Shown here in pieces: positions 39,910 through 48,158 of a stretch of 48,180 bases of DNA. This DNA comes from an uncultured Pseudoflavonifractor sp. (GTDB lineage Bacteria; Bacillota; Clostridia; Oscillospirales; Oscillospiraceae): positions 1 through 48,180 of the forward strand of contig CANRZY010000004.1 of assembly GCA_947644625.1 (NCBI GenBank). The letters run 5' to 3'. Each line of letters begins with the position of its first letter. Position 1 is the stretch's first letter. A model generated the notes under the pieces. It searched no databases. It saw only the letters and a program-made list of their open reading frames with translations, and was not told where the DNA came from. A program made the translations under genes and the position numbers.

Positions 39910-40374
39910 TCAGAACGGCAGGTTGTCCTCGTCGCCCACCAGCTCGGTGAACTGATCGTCCCCCGTAGGGGCGGCATAACCGCCCATGGGCTGGCTCGGC
40001 GCGGAGGGCGCGGAGTAGCTCTGGCCGCCGTAGCTGCCGCTCTCCCCCTCCCGGCGGGAATCGCCGAAATAGAAGTTTTCCGCCACCACCTCGGCAGCGG
40101 TGCGCTTGTTGCCGTCCCGGTCCGTATAAGGGCGGATCTGAAGGCGGCCCTCCACCACGGCCATACGGCCCTTGGTGAAATAACGGCTGATAAACTCAGC
40201 AGTCTGACGCCAGGCGACTACGTTGATAAAGTCGGTCTCCTTCTCGCCGGTCTGCTTGTTCTTGAAATCCCGGTCCACCGCCAGCCGGACAGTGGCTACC
40301 ATTACGCCCGAAGTGGTGGTCCGAAGTTCCGGATCGGCCACCAGCCGACCCATGATAACGATATGATTGAGCAT
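39910..40374 (-). CDS. ssb: Single-stranded DNA-binding protein
   Basis: A 154-residue SSB. The OB fold begins MLNHIVIMGRLVADPELRTT; the Gly/Ser/Gln-rich tail ends in the partner-binding acidic motif EDNLPF. Located in the usual place between rpsF and rpsR. Confidence 0.96.
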   Translation of the reverse strand: MLNHIVIMGRLVADPELRTTTSGVMVATVRLAVDRDFKNKQTGEKETDFINVVAWRQTAEFISRYFTKGRMAVVEGRLQIRPYTDRDGNKRTAAEVVAENFYFGDSRREGESGSYGGQSYSAPSAPSQPMGGYAAPTGDDQFTELVGDEDNLPF

Positions 40375-40386
40375 ACGGCCTCCCCC

Positions 40387-40683
40387 TTACTCGTCCAGGC
40401 AGACGATGATGGAACGCATCACGCCGTCGGTAATACGGAAGATACGGTCCAGCTCGGCGGGAAACGCCGGAGCGGCAGAGAAGGTCAGCCGGACATAGTG
40501 GCCGGTGGTCTGATCCTGGATGGGATAGGCCAGACGGCGCTTGCCCCACTCGTCCACCTCCACAGAGGTGGCATTGTTCTCCGCCAGGGTCTTGAACCGC
40601 TCCACCAGGGCGGCGGTCTCCTCCTCGTTCTTGCGGGGGTCAATAATGAATACTGCCTCGTAGTTCGCGTTGAGCTTTGCCAT
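40387..40683 (-). CDS. rpsF: 30S ribosomal protein S6
   Basis: A 98-residue S6 with the family start NYEAVFIIDPRKNEEETAAL and GKRRLAYPIQDQTTGHYVRL. First gene of the operon, with AGGAGG before the ATG and a possible S6:S18-binding hairpin in the leader. Confidence 0.97.
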   Translation of the reverse strand: MAKLNANYEAVFIIDPRKNEEETAALVERFKTLAENNATSVEVDEWGKRRLAYPIQDQTTGHYVRLTFSAAPAFPAELDRIFRITDGVMRSIIVCLDE

Positions 40684-40704
40684 TTTTGTGCACCTCCTTA
40701 TGGT

Positions 40705-40734
40705 CTTGTGGCCCCCGGTCTTGCCGGGAGCAAG
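40705..40734 (-). promoter_or_regulatory. Possible S6:S18-binding leader hairpin
   Basis: Minus-strand leader of rpsF forms CTTG-CTCCCGG / CCGGGGG-CCA-CAAG, a stem with a one-sided CCA bulge. The position and asymmetric bulge fit the known autoregulatory leader that binds S6:S18 in many bacteria, but the exact consensus could not be checked. Confidence 0.4.
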
Positions 40735-40762
40735 GAAGCTCTGTCTTTTGACAGGCTATATT

Positions 40763-40790
40763 ATTATAATGGAATTTGGGAAAATGTCAA
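40763..40790 (-). promoter_or_regulatory. Promoter of the rpsF operon
   Basis: TTGACA (40790-40785), 16-nt spacer, TATAAT (40768-40763) on the minus strand; it overlaps the end of the small helical protein gene. Confidence 0.75.
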
Positions 40791-41071
40791 GGAATTTCCC
40801 CCGTTTTCAAAGGTTTTTTCTTTCTTCCTCTGGCAAAGGCCCTGCTAAGGTAGTGAAGGCTCCTCTCATACTCCAGCAGATCCCGCAGCCCCAGCAGCTC
40901 CTCCAACAGCCTTAAACGCTTGTCCCCCAGTCTGACACACAGGGCATTCCGGCAGCGCTCATAGCTCTTTAACAGGTCCTGATAGGTCTGCTCCTGCCCT
41001 GCCGGGCTTTTTTCGATATCCTCCTCTACCAGGAACATAGAAACCCGGAAAATCTCTTCTTCTGTCGGCAT
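40787..41071 (-). CDS. Small helical protein of unknown function
   Basis: A 94-residue, charged, probably all-helical protein (LLKSYERCRNALCVRLGDK; LLEELLGLRDLLEYERS). No membrane segment, no family I can name with confidence; it is faintly like the small DUF6809-type proteins. ATG 41071 follows GGGGAGG; the longer track ORF includes the divergent promoter region. It is divergent from the RHH gene and shares repeated ACAATG motifs with it, so the RHH protein may control it. Its 3 prime end overlaps the rpsF promoter. Confidence 0.65.
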   Translation of the reverse strand: MPTEEEIFRVSMFLVEEDIEKSPAGQEQTYQDLLKSYERCRNALCVRLGDKRLRLLEELLGLRDLLEYERSLHYLSRAFARGRKKKPLKTGEIP

Positions 41072-41091
41072 AAATATCGCCTCCCCGGAAC

Positions 41092-41149
41092 AGCATAGCA
41101 AAGTAATACAATGTTTGTCAAGCGTTTTGCTAAACAATGTTATACAATG
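41092..41149. promoter_or_regulatory. Divergent promoter region with three ACAATG repeats
   Basis: Minus promoter TTGACA (41121-41116), 18-nt spacer, TATGCT (41097-41092). ACAATG occurs at 41108-41113, 41134-41139 and 41144-41149; the last two are 10 bp apart, one helical turn, as RHH repressors often bind. Confidence 0.6.
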
Positions 41150-41179
41150 ATAGACAAAAAGAGGGGAGGTGTTCCCGGA

Positions 41180-41329
41180 ATGAAAACAGATACACAAATT
41201 TCTTTCCGCACTACCAGCGAGTTCAAGGAAAGACTGGAGGCGCAGGCCCAGCGGGAGCACCGTGCGGTGTCCAATCTTATCACCAAGGTCCTGGAAGAGT
41301 ATCTGGACCAGGCGGAGCCCAAAGAGTAA
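41180..41329 (+). CDS. Ribbon-helix-helix (Arc-like) regulator
   Basis: A 49-residue RHH protein: TQISFRTTSEFKERLEAQAQ forms the DNA-contact strand and first helix, and HRAVSNLITKVLEEYLDQ the second. It binds DNA as a dimer. ATG 41180 with GGGGAGG upstream is preferred to the track start at 41111. It is divergent from the small helical protein gene; repeated motifs in the gap are candidate sites. No toxin-like gene is seen beside it. Confidence 0.82.
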   Translation: MKTDTQISFRTTSEFKERLEAQAQREHRAVSNLITKVLEEYLDQAEPKE

Positions 41330-41365
41330 AAGGACGGACCCTTAGTAAAAGGTCCGTCCTTTTTC
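41329..41365 (+). terminator. Terminator of the RHH gene
   Basis: Stem AAAGGACGGACC/GGTCCGTCCTTT with a 10-nt loop, then TTTT. Confidence 0.9.
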
Positions 41366-41399
41366 GTTGGAAAAAGTGCAAAGTAAATAGGAATTACCG

Positions 41400-41514
41400 T
41401 TGCGCCGATGGGGAAATCAAAAATGAAACGTGGTCCTGCCGGACCGGTGAGGACACCGGTCCCTACAAAATGGCGCCAATGCCCGCATAGGGACCAACCT
41501 CCCCGGCGGTCCGG
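41400..41514 (+). repeat. 115-bp intergenic repeat family B, copy 1
   Basis: About 90 percent identical to 43184-43298, same orientation and same length. It begins TTGCGCCGATGGGGAAATCA, contains ACCGGTGAGGACACCGGT, and ends in CCCCGGCGGTCCGG. It lies just after galU. Confidence 0.85.
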
Positions 41515-41524
41515 TCCCTGCTTT

Positions 41525-42394
41525 TTACAGCGCTTTCGCCTTATCCTTCAAAAACCGCTTCAACCACTTCCCCGTCTCCGGATGGTCCATGGCAAAGTCG
41601 ATGGTGGCCTCCAGGAAGCCCTTCAGGTTACCCGTATCGTAACGCTTGCCCTCAAAGTCCACCGCTACCATTTTTTCCTTCTTGCACAGCTCGCTCAGAC
41701 CGTCGGTCAACTGGATCTCGCCGCCGTACCCCGGCGTCAGATTTTCCAGCACGTCGAAAATGCCGGGTGTGAGCACATAGCGGCCCAAAATGGCGTAGTT
41801 GGAGAATACCTGCTCCGGCCGGGGCTTTTCCACCAGGTCGGAAACGTCAAAGATCCGTTCCTCCAGCGGTTTTACCTTTACCGAGCAGTATTTGCTGATC
41901 ACGTCCAGCCCCACCTGCTGCACTCCTACCGCCGAAGCCTCATAGCGCTCCGCCGCCTCGATGAGCTGCTTCACCACCGGCTTTTTGGACCGCATGATAT
42001 CGTCGCCCAGCAGCACCGCGAAGGGCTCGTCTCCCACGAAGCGTTTGGCCCGCCAGATGGCGTGGCCCAGGCCCTTGGTCTCCTTCTGCCGGACATAGAA
42101 GATGTTGGCAAGGTCGGCAGCCCGGCGGACCTCGGTAAGCTCCCGGTCCTTCCCCGACTGCAAAAGCCGGGTCTCCAGCTCCGGGTAATAATCAAAATAG
42201 TCGTCCATGGCGGATTTGGCCCGGTTGGTGACCACCAGGATGTCCTCGATCCCCGCGGCGGCGGCCTCCTCAATGATATACTGGATGGCGGGCTTGTCCA
42301 CCAAGGGCAGCATCTCCTTGGGCACCGTCTTGGTGGCAGGCAGCATCCGGGTCCCCAGCCCGGCGGCGGGTATCACTGCTTTGCGGACCTTCAT
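41525..42394 (-). CDS. galU: UTP-glucose-1-phosphate uridylyltransferase
   Basis: A 289-residue cytosolic enzyme that makes UDP-glucose for glycolipids, polysaccharides and wall glycans. Nucleotide motif AAGLGTRMLPATKTVPKEML, then PLVDKPAIQYIIEEA, FAVLLGDDIM and a full-length C-terminus. It starts 28 bp after queT, so the two may be cotranscribed. Copy 1 of repeat family B follows its stop. Confidence 0.96.
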   Translation of the reverse strand: MKVRKAVIPAAGLGTRMLPATKTVPKEMLPLVDKPAIQYIIEEAAAAGIEDILVVTNRAKSAMDDYFDYYPELETRLLQSGKDRELTEVRRAADLANIFYVRQKETKGLGHAIWRAKRFVGDEPFAVLLGDDIMRSKKPVVKQLIEAAERYEASAVGVQQVGLDVISKYCSVKVKPLEERIFDVSDLVEKPRPEQVFSNYAILGRYVLTPGIFDVLENLTPGYGGEIQLTDGLSELCKKEKMVAVDFEGKRYDTGNLKGFLEATIDFAMDHPETGKWLKRFLKDKAKAL

Positions 42395-42422
42395 AGGACA
42401 TCCTCCTCATGGATCTGTATTT

Positions 42423-42944
42423 TTATAGAGCGGACAACCGTTTTTCCGGGATCAGGCCCCGAAATGCCTTGATCCTGGGCAAGCAGGCCAAAAGGGGCAG
42501 CCCTAGCGCATAGCACACCGCCAGCTCTCCAAAGCCCACAGAGAACGCGAAGGTCCCCCACAGGCCCCAGAATGCGCCGCCAAAGCCGCCTGCCACGGAA
42601 AAGGCGATCTCCCCGCCCACAATGACGGCGTTGCATACCACCGGCGGCAGAGGGGCCAGCCACCGGCTGGGCATCCTTGCCGTCAGCAGGCAGGCAAGGG
42701 CCGTAGCCAGGGTGCCGAAGATCCAGTCCAGCACGAAGGGGGAGCCCAGCAGATTGGACAGGAAGCAGCCCACGACCAGTCCCGGCGCGGCCCAGGGAAA
42801 GAGGAACGGCAGCACAGTCATACATTCCGCGATCCGGAATTGCACCTCCTGGTACTGGGGGATGGGCAGGAACACCGTGAGGACTGTGTACACAGCGGCC
42901 ACCATAGCGGCCAGGGTCAGATCTTTGGTACTGAATTTGCGCAT
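42423..42944 (-). CDS. queT: QueT family transporter (queuosine precursor)
   Basis: A 173-residue, five- or six-segment S-component-like membrane protein. The QueT pattern is clear: start TKDLTLAAMVAAVYTVLTVF, then QYQEVQFRIAECMTVLPFL and GSPFVLDWIFGTLATALACL. It should take up a queuosine precursor such as preQ1 together with a shared ECF module. ATG 42944 has GGAGG ten bases upstream. The long leader (42945-43095) can fold strongly and may hold a metabolite-responsive element. Confidence 0.88.
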   Translation of the reverse strand: MRKFSTKDLTLAAMVAAVYTVLTVFLPIPQYQEVQFRIAECMTVLPFLFPWAAPGLVVGCFLSNLLGSPFVLDWIFGTLATALACLLTARMPSRWLAPLPPVVCNAVIVGGEIAFSVAGGFGGAFWGLWGTFAFSVGFGELAVCYALGLPLLACLPRIKAFRGLIPEKRLSAL

Positions 42945-43106
42945 GATAACATTACCTCCGTTTTTTGATTCAGAGCGAATGGCTCCACAGTACGCGCGCC
43001 ACGTACAGGGCCGGAGGTCCCTTCCCCGGAAGCCGACGCACTCGCTCCCAGACGGCATTCTCTCCGGCCGTTAGACTGGGCGGGGGACCCAGTCAAGGTC
43101 ATTATA
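42945..43106 (-). promoter_or_regulatory. Promoter and structured leader of queT
   Basis: Extended -10 box TGGTATAAT (TATAAT at 43106-43101), then about 150 nt of leader. It shows GACTGGG/CCCAGTC (43074-43094), ACGGC/GCCGT (43052-43071) and a long-range 10-bp stem GGAGCGAGTG/CATTCGCTCT (43039-43048 with 42972-42981) that ends 20 nt before GGAGG. QueT genes are often under preQ1 riboswitches, but I do not recognise a preQ1 class here. Confidence 0.5.
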
Positions 43107-43183
43107 CCACAGCCTTCCCCAAAAGAAAACAGGATTTTCCCCATTGATGAGGTCGGGGTAAATGGGAATTTAGCGTTGTACCA

Positions 43184-43298
43184 TTGCGCCGATGGGGAAA
43201 TCAAAAATGGGACGTGGTCCTGCCGGACCGGCGAGGACACCGGTCCCTACAAAATGGCATCAATACCTGCGTAGGGACCGCCGTCCCCGGCGGTCCGG
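43184..43298 (+). repeat. 115-bp intergenic repeat family B, copy 2
   Basis: Second copy of the family at 41400-41514, same orientation, about 11 differences. It lies upstream of the queT promoter, so the two copies bracket galU-queT. The rest of the gap 43299-43435 holds two hairpins (43310-43336 and 43376-43409) and no gene. Confidence 0.85.
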
Positions 43299-43375
43299 CC
43301 CTTGCCCTTAGGCTTCCCCCTTGCAGGGGAAAGCCTTTTTAAAAAGTAAATTTCTATTTTCTCCCCAAACAGCCC

Positions 43376-43409
43376 CAAGCCCCCCGGAATCCATCTTCCG
43401 GGGGGCTTG
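43376..43409. terminator. GC-rich hairpin in the gap before the M23 gene
   Basis: Stem CAAGCCCCCCGGAA/TTCCGGGGGGCTTG. The T-run (ACTTTTTT) is on the plus side; on the minus side, where the M23 gene is read, it is weak. Confidence 0.55.
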
Positions 43410-43435
43410 ACTTTTTTGATTTCCTGTTGTATTTT

Positions 43436-43461
43436 ATCATTTAGATAATTATCTAAATGAT
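43436..43461. repeat. Perfect 26-bp AT-rich palindrome
   Basis: ATCATTTAGATAA and its exact complement with no central spacer, two bases after the stop codon of the M23 gene. It may act as a terminator stem, an RNase site or a protein site. Confidence 0.7.
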
Positions 43462-43463
43462 TT

Positions 43464-44201
43464 TTACCTTTCCGGCAGATAGCTCAGCGGGTCCACGCTC
43501 TCTCCGTTTTTGGTCATACTCAGGTGGAGATGGGGTGCTTCGGCGCTTTCGGCAATGGCGCTCTGTCCAACGGAGCCGATCACGTCTCCGGTGCGGACCG
43601 GGTCCCCGATCTCCACCGTAGGCACCGCCGCCAGGTTGGAGCAGGTGGACATGACGCCGTCGGCATGGAGGATCACCACCGTGGTCCCCATCAGGTCGTC
43701 GGTATAAAGGTCTGAGACAGTGCCTCCTGCCGGGGCCATGACCTGGGTTCCCGCCGAAGAGGCAATGTCAATCCCGTCATGGGTCCGCCAATCTCCCATG
43801 GTCTCATCATAGCTCAGGGTCTCCACCGCCCAAGGACGAAGCACTTCCCCCTTCACGGGCCAGGTGAATACCGAGGCTGTCGCCGTGGTGGGCTCCGCCG
43901 CCGGGGCGGTGTCCACAGGCGGCTGGGCCGTGGCCTCCGGAATAGGCTCCGGGGTGGGCACGGGGCAAGGGGTGGCGGTGGTGGGCGGCACGATGGCCGC
44001 CGTTGGGGCCGGAACGGCCGTAGGGGCGGGGGTCACCACCACCGTCGCCTGGCCGGATACCGGTCTGTTCGGCTCCTGTTCAAAGCCGGAGAAGAGATAA
44101 TAGCCCGAAACTCCCAGCGCTGTCACGCACAGGAGAAGGACTATGTAGAAGCCCTTCCCCGCCATGAAGTCGCTGACACGATCCTGCATGGTCCTTTTCA
44201 T
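43464..44201 (-). CDS. M23 family metallopeptidase, SpoIIQ-like
   Basis: A 245-residue membrane-anchored protein. One N-terminal membrane segment (FYIVLLLCVTALGVSGYYLF), a Pro/Thr/Ala-rich linker, then an M23/LytM domain with THDGIDIA (first zinc His and Asp) and PHLHLS (catalytic and zinc His). Clostridial SpoIIQ proteins keep these zinc residues, and the layout matches, so a forespore channel or engulfment role is likely, though a vegetative wall hydrolase is possible. ATG 44201 has GGAGG upstream. Confidence 0.78.
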   Translation of the reverse strand: MKRTMQDRVSDFMAGKGFYIVLLLCVTALGVSGYYLFSGFEQEPNRPVSGQATVVVTPAPTAVPAPTAAIVPPTTATPCPVPTPEPIPEATAQPPVDTAPAAEPTTATASVFTWPVKGEVLRPWAVETLSYDETMGDWRTHDGIDIASSAGTQVMAPAGGTVSDLYTDDLMGTTVVILHADGVMSTCSNLAAVPTVEIGDPVRTGDVIGSVGQSAIAESAEAPHLHLSMTKNGESVDPLSYLPER

Positions 44202-44460
44202 TTGCTTTGCACCTCCGAGGGTAAGTGTTGCCATACCCTCCGGGCTTTATACCCACTTCAGGCAATTTTTTACCCCGGTCTCTCCCCGCCTCCCTTTCTT
44301 GCTTTTCCCCCGGATCCACTGTATAATATTTTTTTGGCTCCATATCTTAAATGATTTTTAACCATTTGTTCATGTTCCTTTTGCTTTCCCGTGCTATACT
44401 GCATACTTGAATCTTGACCTTGACTCAACAGGAACCCAGATTTGGAAGGAGATCCTACAT

Positions 44461-46164
44461 ATGGCTGAACAAAGCGCTGCCCAAGCCCCCGCCAAGGAGG
44501 CCCCTAAGCTCAAGCCCCCCAAGAAAAAGAAGAAATGGCTCAAGCGGCTCATCATTCTGGTCGTGATCGCCGCCGTCATCGTCTTTGTCCTCTCCCGCTG
44601 TATGGCCGGCGGGGTCCAGAGCGTATCCGGCTCCTATCTGCCCGCCCCTGCGGCCGTGCAGGAGCTGACCGTAGCCGTTACCGGCCCCGGCACCATCAAG
44701 CCCAACGACTCTTACCGGGCCACCACCCTTATTAAAGGGGAGATCCTCACCGCCCCCTTTGAGGAGGGAGATACGGTGCGTAAGGACGACGTACTGTTCA
44801 CTCTGGACCAGAGCGATGTGGAGAGCGCCGTCAAGCAGGCCCGGACCGGGGTGGAGCAGGCCCAGCTCTCCGTCCAGTCCGCCCAGCTCAACTATGACAG
44901 TCTGATCCGTACCCGGAACGACAACGCCAAGGACCGCCAGGTAAAGGCCAACGCCAACGGCGTTATTACCAAGGTCTATGTGGACCCCGGCGACACCATT
45001 GCCGCCGGGACCCCCATTGCCGACATTCTGGACCGGGACAACATGAAGCTGGAGGTCCCCTTCCACTCGGTAAACGCCGCCTCCTTCTATGTGGGACAGA
45101 GCGCCACCGTCACCGTTTCCGGCACCGCCGAAACCCTTTACGGAACGATCTCCCAGATCTCCGCCACCGACTCGGTAGGACCGGGGGGCACTCTGGTACG
45201 GAACGTGACCGTCACCGTCCAGAATCCCGGCGCCCTCTCCGACGCCTCCACCGGCTCCGCCGCTGTGGGGGACGCCTCCTCCTCTGCCTCCGGCTCCTTC
45301 CAGTATGGGGAGCGCAAGCAGCTCATCGCCAAGTATTCCGGCGAGCTGGAGACCCTGGAGCTCCACGAGGGAGACCGGGTATACGACGGCCAACAGGTGG
45401 GCGAGTTCAAGGAGACCCAGATGCAGGACCAGATCGACGCTGCAACCATTCAGCTCAGCAACGCCCGGCTGGCCCTCCGCAACGCCCAGGACAGTCTGGA
45501 GCGGACCCAGGATTCCCTGGAGGACTACACCATTACCTCCCCCATCGAGGGCACCGTCATTGAGAAGAACTACAAGGCGGGAGACAACTACGATCCCTCC
45601 ACCGCCTCCACCTCCGGGACCAGCGCCTTTATGGCGGTCATTTACGATATGTCCCGACTCACCTTTGACATCAACGTGTCCGAAATGGATGTAGTCCAGG
45701 TCCAGGTGGGCCAGAAGGTAACCTTCACCGCCGACGCCCTGGACAGCGCCAGCTTCACCGGCGTGGTGGAGAAGGTCAATATCAACGGCACCACCCAGAA
45801 CGGCAATACCTCCTATCCCGTCACCGTGGCGGTGGACGGCAACGGCAGCGATTTGGCCGACCAGGGACTTCTCCCCGGCATGAGCGTGTCCGCCAACATT
45901 ATCGTGGAGGAGGCCGGAAGCGTTCTCTGCGTTCCTGTGGACGCCATTCAGCGGGGGGCGTCTCCCTTTGTGATGGTGGCCGGGGCCGGGGCTCTGGATG
46001 AAAACGGCAATCTGGCCGACTTTACCAAGCTGGAGAAGCGGGAGGTAGAGCTGGGCCGGAACAACGACGAGTATATCGAGGTCCTCTCCGGCCTTACCGA
46101 GGGGGAGACCGTCTTTATTCCCAACGCCGCTTCCAGCTTTATGAACGCCATGATGGGGATGTAA
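44461..46164 (+). CDS. Periplasmic adaptor-like (MacA/YknX-type) efflux protein
   Basis: A 567-residue HlyD/MacA-family adaptor anchored by a membrane segment at 29-45 after a Lys/Pro-rich N-terminus (KLKPPKKKKKWLKR). Barrel-sandwich halves at FEEGDTVRKDDVLFTLDQ and LHEGDRVYDGQQVGEF, long helical hairpin (VKQARTGVEQAQLSVQSAQL), and a C-terminal beta domain with SVLCVPVDAI. It is longer than usual MacA (about 370) because of a second lipoyl-like copy and a Ser/Ala-rich linker near residues 250-285. It links to the ATPase and permease genes downstream. AAGGAG precedes the ATG. Confidence 0.85.
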   Translation: MAEQSAAQAPAKEAPKLKPPKKKKKWLKRLIILVVIAAVIVFVLSRCMAGGVQSVSGSYLPAPAAVQELTVAVTGPGTIKPNDSYRATTLIKGEILTAPFEEGDTVRKDDVLFTLDQSDVESAVKQARTGVEQAQLSVQSAQLNYDSLIRTRNDNAKDRQVKANANGVITKVYVDPGDTIAAGTPIADILDRDNMKLEVPFHSVNAASFYVGQSATVTVSGTAETLYGTISQISATDSVGPGGTLVRNVTVTVQNPGALSDASTGSAAVGDASSSASGSFQYGERKQLIAKYSGELETLELHEGDRVYDGQQVGEFKETQMQDQIDAATIQLSNARLALRNAQDSLERTQDSLEDYTITSPIEGTVIEKNYKAGDNYDPSTASTSGTSAFMAVIYDMSRLTFDINVSEMDVVQVQVGQKVTFTADALDSASFTGVVEKVNINGTTQNGNTSYPVTVAVDGNGSDLADQGLLPGMSVSANIIVEEAGSVLCVPVDAIQRGASPFVMVAGAGALDENGNLADFTKLEKREVELGRNNDEYIEVLSGLTEGETVFIPNAASSFMNAMMGM

Positions 46165-46167
46165 GCC

Positions 46168-46938
46168 ATGGAACACCTCATTGAATTTAAGGACATCTAC
46201 AAGATCTACCAGATGGGAGAGGAGTCGGTCCACGCCCTGGACGGGGTAAGCCTTACCATCGACCAGGGAGAGTTTGTGGCCATCGTGGGTCAGTCTGGCT
46301 CCGGCAAAAGTACCGCCATGAACATCATCGGCTGCCTGGATGTGCCCACCTCAGGCACCTACCACCTGGGCGGGATCGACGTTTCCACCATGGAGGACGA
46401 CCAGCAGGCGGAGATCCGCAACAAAATGCTGGGCTTCATCTTCCAGCAGTATAACCTTATACCCAAGCTCAATGTGATGGAAAATGTGGAGTTGCCCCTC
46501 CTCTACGCCGGCGTCTCCGCCGAGGAACGCCACGAGCGGGCCATTCGTTCCCTGGAACGGGTGGGGCTTGCCGATAAACGAAAGAACCTGCCCTCCCAGC
46601 TCTCCGGCGGCCAGCAGCAGCGGGTGTCCATTGCCAGAGCCCTGGCGGGGAATCCCTCGGTGATCCTGGCCGACGAGCCCACCGGCGCTCTGGATTCCCG
46701 GACGGGCCGGGAGGTGCTGGCCTTTCTTCAAAAGCTGAACGCGGAGGGAGATACGGTGGTCCTCATCACCCATGATAACTCCATTGCCGTAAAAGCCAAG
46801 CGGATCGTGCGGCTTCAGGACGGCAGGATCATCTACGATGGGGACTCTCAGGATCCCCAGGCGGTGGTCCAGCCTGAGGAGGAGTCCCTTTCCGACGACG
46901 GCTTCTCCGCCCTGCTGGGAGAGGAGGCGGGCGTATGA
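46168..46938 (+). CDS. MacB/YknY-type ABC transporter ATPase
   Basis: A 256-residue ATPase of the LolD/MacB group: Walker [11 protein letters not shown]-loop FIFQQYNL, signature [15 protein letters not shown], Walker [13 protein letters not shown], His switch ITHD. The last 30 residues are an acidic extension not needed for the fold. It starts three bases after the adaptor stop and overlaps the permease start by four bases. Confidence 0.95.
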   Translation: MEHLIEFKDIYKIYQMGEESVHALDGVSLTIDQGEFVAIVGQSGSGKSTAMNIIGCLDVPTSGTYHLGGIDVSTMEDDQQAEIRNKMLGFIFQQYNLIPKLNVMENVELPLLYAGVSAEERHERAIRSLERVGLADKRKNLPSQLSGGQQQRVSIARALAGNPSVILADEPTGALDSRTGREVLAFLQKLNAEGDTVVLITHDNSIAVKAKRIVRLQDGRIIYDGDSQDPQAVVQPEEESLSDDGFSALLGEEAGV

Positions 46939-48158
46939 ATCTGGGACAATCCTTTAAGCTGGCGGTCAAAAGCCTGATGACCAGCAAAATGCGCTCTCTG
47001 CTCACTATGCTGGGCATCATCATCGGCGTGGCCGCCGTTATTATCATCACCAGTCTTGGAAACGGTATGCAGAACTACATGAACGACCAGTTTGAGGAGA
47101 TGGGCTCCAACCTGGTCCAGGTCTACGTCTACCCCTCCGGCAGCTCCATGGATGTGGACGCCGGCGACATGTTTGCCCTGGTGTCCAAATATCCCAAGTA
47201 CCTTACCGGCGTTACCCCCTACATCAACGTTTCCGGCGCCGTCCGCCATGGCAGCAACGAGTTCAAGCGCACCAGCATTTACGGCGTCAGCGAGACCTTC
47301 TACAATCAGGATAAGGGCACCACCATGCAGGGCTCCAGCCTGGGCAAGGGCCGCTTCCTCTCTTATGTGGACGTGGAACGGGAGCAGGCGGTATGCGTCA
47401 TTGGCTCCTACCTGGAGAAGGAAGCCTTTGGCGGAGACGCCCTGGGCAAGACCCTCACCGTGAACGGAGCGCCCTTTACCGTGGTAGGCGTGCTGTCCGT
47501 CAACGCGGACAACTCTGAGGGCAGCGGAGACGACTGCTTTTACATTCCCTATACCCAGGCCCAGCGGCTGAGCTCCGGCAGTTATATGGATATGTATCTT
47601 TTCACCTCCACCGACCGCTCCACCGCCGCCGCGGCCAAGGGCATCGTGGAGAACCGGCTCTATAAGGCCTATCAGAGTACCGATTATTATATGGCCATGA
47701 CCTCTGCGGAGATGATGGACGCCATGGATTCCATGGTGAACCTCCTCATGGCCATCCTCACCCTCATCGCCGCCATCTCCCTTCTGGTGGGCGGCATCGG
47801 CATCATGAATATCATGCTGGTCTCGGTCACCGAGCGAACAAGGGAGATCGGTATCCGCAAATCCTTGGGGGCCAAGGGCCGGGACATCCGCAGCCAGTTC
47901 ATTATCGAGGCGGGCACCACCTCCGCCATCGGCGGCAGCATCGGCATCATCCTGGGCGTCATCATGGCTCAGCTCATCACCGCGGTCATGGCCTACATTA
48001 TCCAGGGGGGCGAGAACAACGGCTTTGTGGCCCTGCCCACCCTGGGCGGTATCGCGGTGGCCTTCGGCGTCTCGGTGGGCATCGGCGTCCTCTTCGGCTA
48101 CCTCCCCGCCAACAAGGCCGCCAAATTAAACCCCATCGACGCCCTGCGCTACGACTGA
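46935..48158 (+). CDS. MacB/YknZ-type ABC transporter permease (FtsX family)
   Basis: A 407-residue permease with the classic layout: N-terminal membrane segment (KMRSLLTMLGIIIGVAAVII), a large extracytoplasmic MacB_PCD domain, and three C-terminal segments including LIAAISLLVGGIGIMNIMLV and SVTERTREIGIRKSLGAKGR. It ends NPIDALRYD, the family terminus, so the gene is complete inside the window. Together with the adaptor and ATPase it should export a peptide or toxic compound, or help tolerate it; no regulator is adjacent within the window. Confidence 0.94.
   Translation: MNLGQSFKLAVKSLMTSKMRSLLTMLGIIIGVAAVIIITSLGNGMQNYMNDQFEEMGSNLVQVYVYPSGSSMDVDAGDMFALVSKYPKYLTGVTPYINVSGAVRHGSNEFKRTSIYGVSETFYNQDKGTTMQGSSLGKGRFLSYVDVEREQAVCVIGSYLEKEAFGGDALGKTLTVNGAPFTVVGVLSVNADNSEGSGDDCFYIPYTQAQRLSSGSYMDMYLFTSTDRSTAAAAKGIVENRLYKAYQSTDYYMAMTSAEMMDAMDSMVNLLMAILTLIAAISLLVGGIGIMNIMLVSVTERTREIGIRKSLGAKGRDIRSQFIIEAGTTSAIGGSIGIILGVIMAQLITAVMAYIIQGGENNGFVALPTLGGIAVAFGVSVGIGVLFGYLPANKAAKLNPIDALRYD

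Noticed and set aside
44455-46233. 592-residue minus ORF
   Set aside because: Antisense shadow of the adaptor gene; Gly/His/Val-rich composition typical of codon-bias mirror ORFs.
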